Part shown: piece by piece, positions 62,671 through 64,000 of the stretch | Numbering within the stretch: position 1 is the first letter of the stretch | Layout of the letters: every line of letters begins with the position of its first letter | The notes under the pieces: model-generated | Seen by the model: the letters and a program-made list of their open reading frames with translations, nothing else | Databases searched by the model: none | What the model was told of the DNA's origin: nothing | Assembly (NCBI RefSeq): GCF_017355165.1 | Contig: NZ_JADILK010000002.1 | Location: forward strand, 124,001-188,000 | DNA from: Bacillus sp. SD075 | Lineage (GTDB): Bacteria; Bacillota; Bacilli; Bacillales; DSM-1321 | DNA length: 64,000 nt | Reading direction: 5' to 3' | Translations under genes and position numbers: made by a program

Positions 62671-63729
62671 TTAAATCAGCTGCCCTAAATGTTTCTTGAC
62701 CTCGTAATCAACAAGTTTTTCATCCTGCTTAATTCGTTCCAGATAATCCGGATTGGCTATAAGCGGGCGTCCAATCGCCGCAACGTCAATGATGCCTTTT
62801 TCCAGTGCGGCTTCTGCAGTTTCCGGATCAAGCCCGCCCACACCGACTATAATTCCATCCCAGTGGCTGCGTACCAATTCATGCATGGTCAATCCTCTTG
62901 CAATCGGTTTGGTAAATTCCATCGTGGATGGGTGAATCATTTTGACTCCTGTTTCATTGAACGCTTCGATAAATGTTTGGATCGCTGTTTCAGGGTCTTC
63001 CCACATGTAAGATGGCTGGTCAATTTTCAAAGCTGAGAAACGAATAAGGGTACGATCCACTCCAACCGTATCCATAACAGCTTTTAGCACCTCCTTCATA
63101 AATGTCAGGCGCTGTTTTAAATCCCCACCGTACCGATCGGTCCTTTTATTGGAAGTGTCAGAATTGAACTGGTCTATCAAGTAGCCATGTGCACCGTGAA
63201 TTTCAACGCCGTCAAAGCCAGCATCCATTGCATTCTTGGCAGCTTGTTTATATTGGTTCACAACTTCTGAAATATCCGTCTCCGTCATTTCTTCAGGAAT
63301 GTCAAAAGGTTTGCCGAATCGTGATACCTTTCCTTCCGCAGCAATAGGTGACGGAGCCTGGGGAGGAAGTCCTCCTGCAATTTCATGGTGGCTTGCACGG
63401 CCCACATGCCAGATTTGCGCTATAATCGTTCCGCCTTCTGCGTGTACGGCTTCCGTTACTTTTTTCCACCCGTTGATTTGCTCTTGAGTATATATTCCGG
63501 GAACGCCAGGATTCCCCTTTGCTCTTGGTGAAATTACTACCCCTTCAGTAATAATAAGTCCGATTCCATCTTGGGCCCGTTTCCGGTAATATTCTACGGT
63601 CAAGTCACTTACAACACCAGTTTCGTTATCGGCAAACGACCGTGTCATAGGAGCCATTGCCGTTCTTGTTTTTAAATTCCATGCTCCTATTGTTACAGGT
63701 TCAAACATTTTGGTTTTTATTTTATTCAT
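62671..63729 (-). CDS. Old Yellow Enzyme family alkene reductase
   Basis: This 352-residue FMN enzyme reduces activated C=C bonds (enones, maleimides, nitrate esters) with NAD(P)H. It has MAPMTRSFAD near the start, QIWHVGRASH, GFDGVEIHGAHGYLIDQFNSDTSNKRTDRYGG and AIGRPLIANPDYLERI, all OYE landmarks; the active-site pair is HGAH rather than HxxN. The layout matches NemA-type reductases. Length is normal. It is a single gene with GGAGG ahead of its ATG. Confidence 0.92.
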   Translation of the reverse strand: MNKIKTKMFEPVTIGAWNLKTRTAMAPMTRSFADNETGVVSDLTVEYYRKRAQDGIGLIITEGVVISPRAKGNPGVPGIYTQEQINGWKKVTEAVHAEGGTIIAQIWHVGRASHHEIAGGLPPQAPSPIAAEGKVSRFGKPFDIPEEMTETDISEVVNQYKQAAKNAMDAGFDGVEIHGAHGYLIDQFNSDTSNKRTDRYGGDLKQRLTFMKEVLKAVMDTVGVDRTLIRFSALKIDQPSYMWEDPETAIQTFIEAFNETGVKMIHPSTMEFTKPIARGLTMHELVRSHWDGIIVGVGGLDPETAEAALEKGIIDVAAIGRPLIANPDYLERIKQDEKLVDYEVKKHLGQLI

Positions 63730-63939
63730 TTGAATTCCTCCTGTTAACCGCTTTATTGAACTAACTTTTAGTAACTATTACTGTGTAAGATTATCCGATA
63801 AGTGGTTGATTTTCAAATAATTCACTCTGTTTTAATAATTATTGGTAAAATACAGTAATAAAGACAATGAAAAACCGATTTATTCCTCACCAATAGGTAG
63901 ATGTTGCTCATGGTGTCACTGCTTTTTTTCAAACAAAAA
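63730..63939. other. Gene-free stretch upstream of the OYE gene
   Basis: This AT-rich region should contain the promoter of the OYE gene on the minus strand. I see no gene and could not fix boxes. Confidence 0.4.
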
Positions 63940-63972
63940 AGCCAAACAGGGAATATCTTGTCCCTGCTGGCT
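63940..63972 (-). terminator. Terminator of a gene beyond the right edge
   Basis: AGCC...CAGGGA and TCCCTG...GGCT pair with a small inner mismatch; on the minus strand TTTTTTG follows. It probably ends a minus-strand gene that lies outside the window. Confidence 0.75.
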
Positions 63973-64000
63973 AATTTATTTTTCTTCATCAATATCTTAT

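Noticed and set aside
1-64000. CRISPR array, prophage or conjugative element
   Set aside because: No regularly spaced repeats, phage structural genes, integrase or transfer genes were seen.

Overview
The window comes from a low-GC, endospore-forming Firmicute of the family Bacillaceae. The evidence is Shine-Dalgarno sites of the AAGGAGG type, frequent TTG and GTG starts, many hairpin terminators, and a block (yhbH, prkA, trmL, a yhbB-like gene, queG) that matches Bacillus subtilis gene content and order. A Peribacillus (B. simplex group) strain is my inference; I could not test it.

Layout. 1-3,004: the end of a cytochrome P450 gene, a small ORF, an IS1182-family remnant and an amino-acid permease broken by two frameshifts. 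3,424-5,344: a FadR-type regulator and a CynX/NimT-type exporter. 5,560-13,484: a minus-strand catabolic operon (broken ridA, diaminopropionate ammonia-lyase, YgeY-like M20 hydrolase, N-acyl-D-amino-acid deacylase, Na+ symporter) with a -24/-12 sigma-54 promoter and its own sigma-54 activator gene just upstream. 13,966-18,595: yhbH, small genes and prkA. 19,098-22,960: a Fur-box-controlled hydroxamate-type siderophore uptake operon. 23,199-27,553: nitroreductase, trmL, amidase-domain protein, queG and a B3/B4-domain protein.

27,618-34,226 is the most unusual block. A 34-residue peptide gene is followed by a strong hairpin and then seven tightly packed genes: a radical SAM/SPASM protein, a HemW-like radical SAM protein, an alpha/beta hydrolase, a methyltransferase, a tautomerase-like protein, a TrmO-like methyltransferase and an MFS transporter. 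It has the shape of a ribosomally made, modified peptide (RiPP) pathway, and I do not recognise it as a described class. 35,101-41,499 holds tRNA-Gly, hypotheticals, a YfmJ-like reductase, mgtE behind an M-box Mg2+ riboswitch and a lipoprotein hydrolase. 41,584-48,918 is a compact nonribosomal peptide locus: phosphopantetheinyl transferase, MFS exporter, an NRPS with order A-T-C-T-TE (one A domain for two carriers) and a clavaminate-synthase-like oxygenase.

50,393-61,624 holds two analogous modules. Each has a paralogous three-part regulator, a transporter and M20 amidohydrolase(s): an SSS symporter with an amidohydrolase, and an abgT-abgA-abgB p-aminobenzoyl-glutamate operon. The window ends with a chimeric IS1182/IS110 transposase remnant and an Old Yellow Enzyme gene. 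No CRISPR array, rRNA or phage structural gene was seen.
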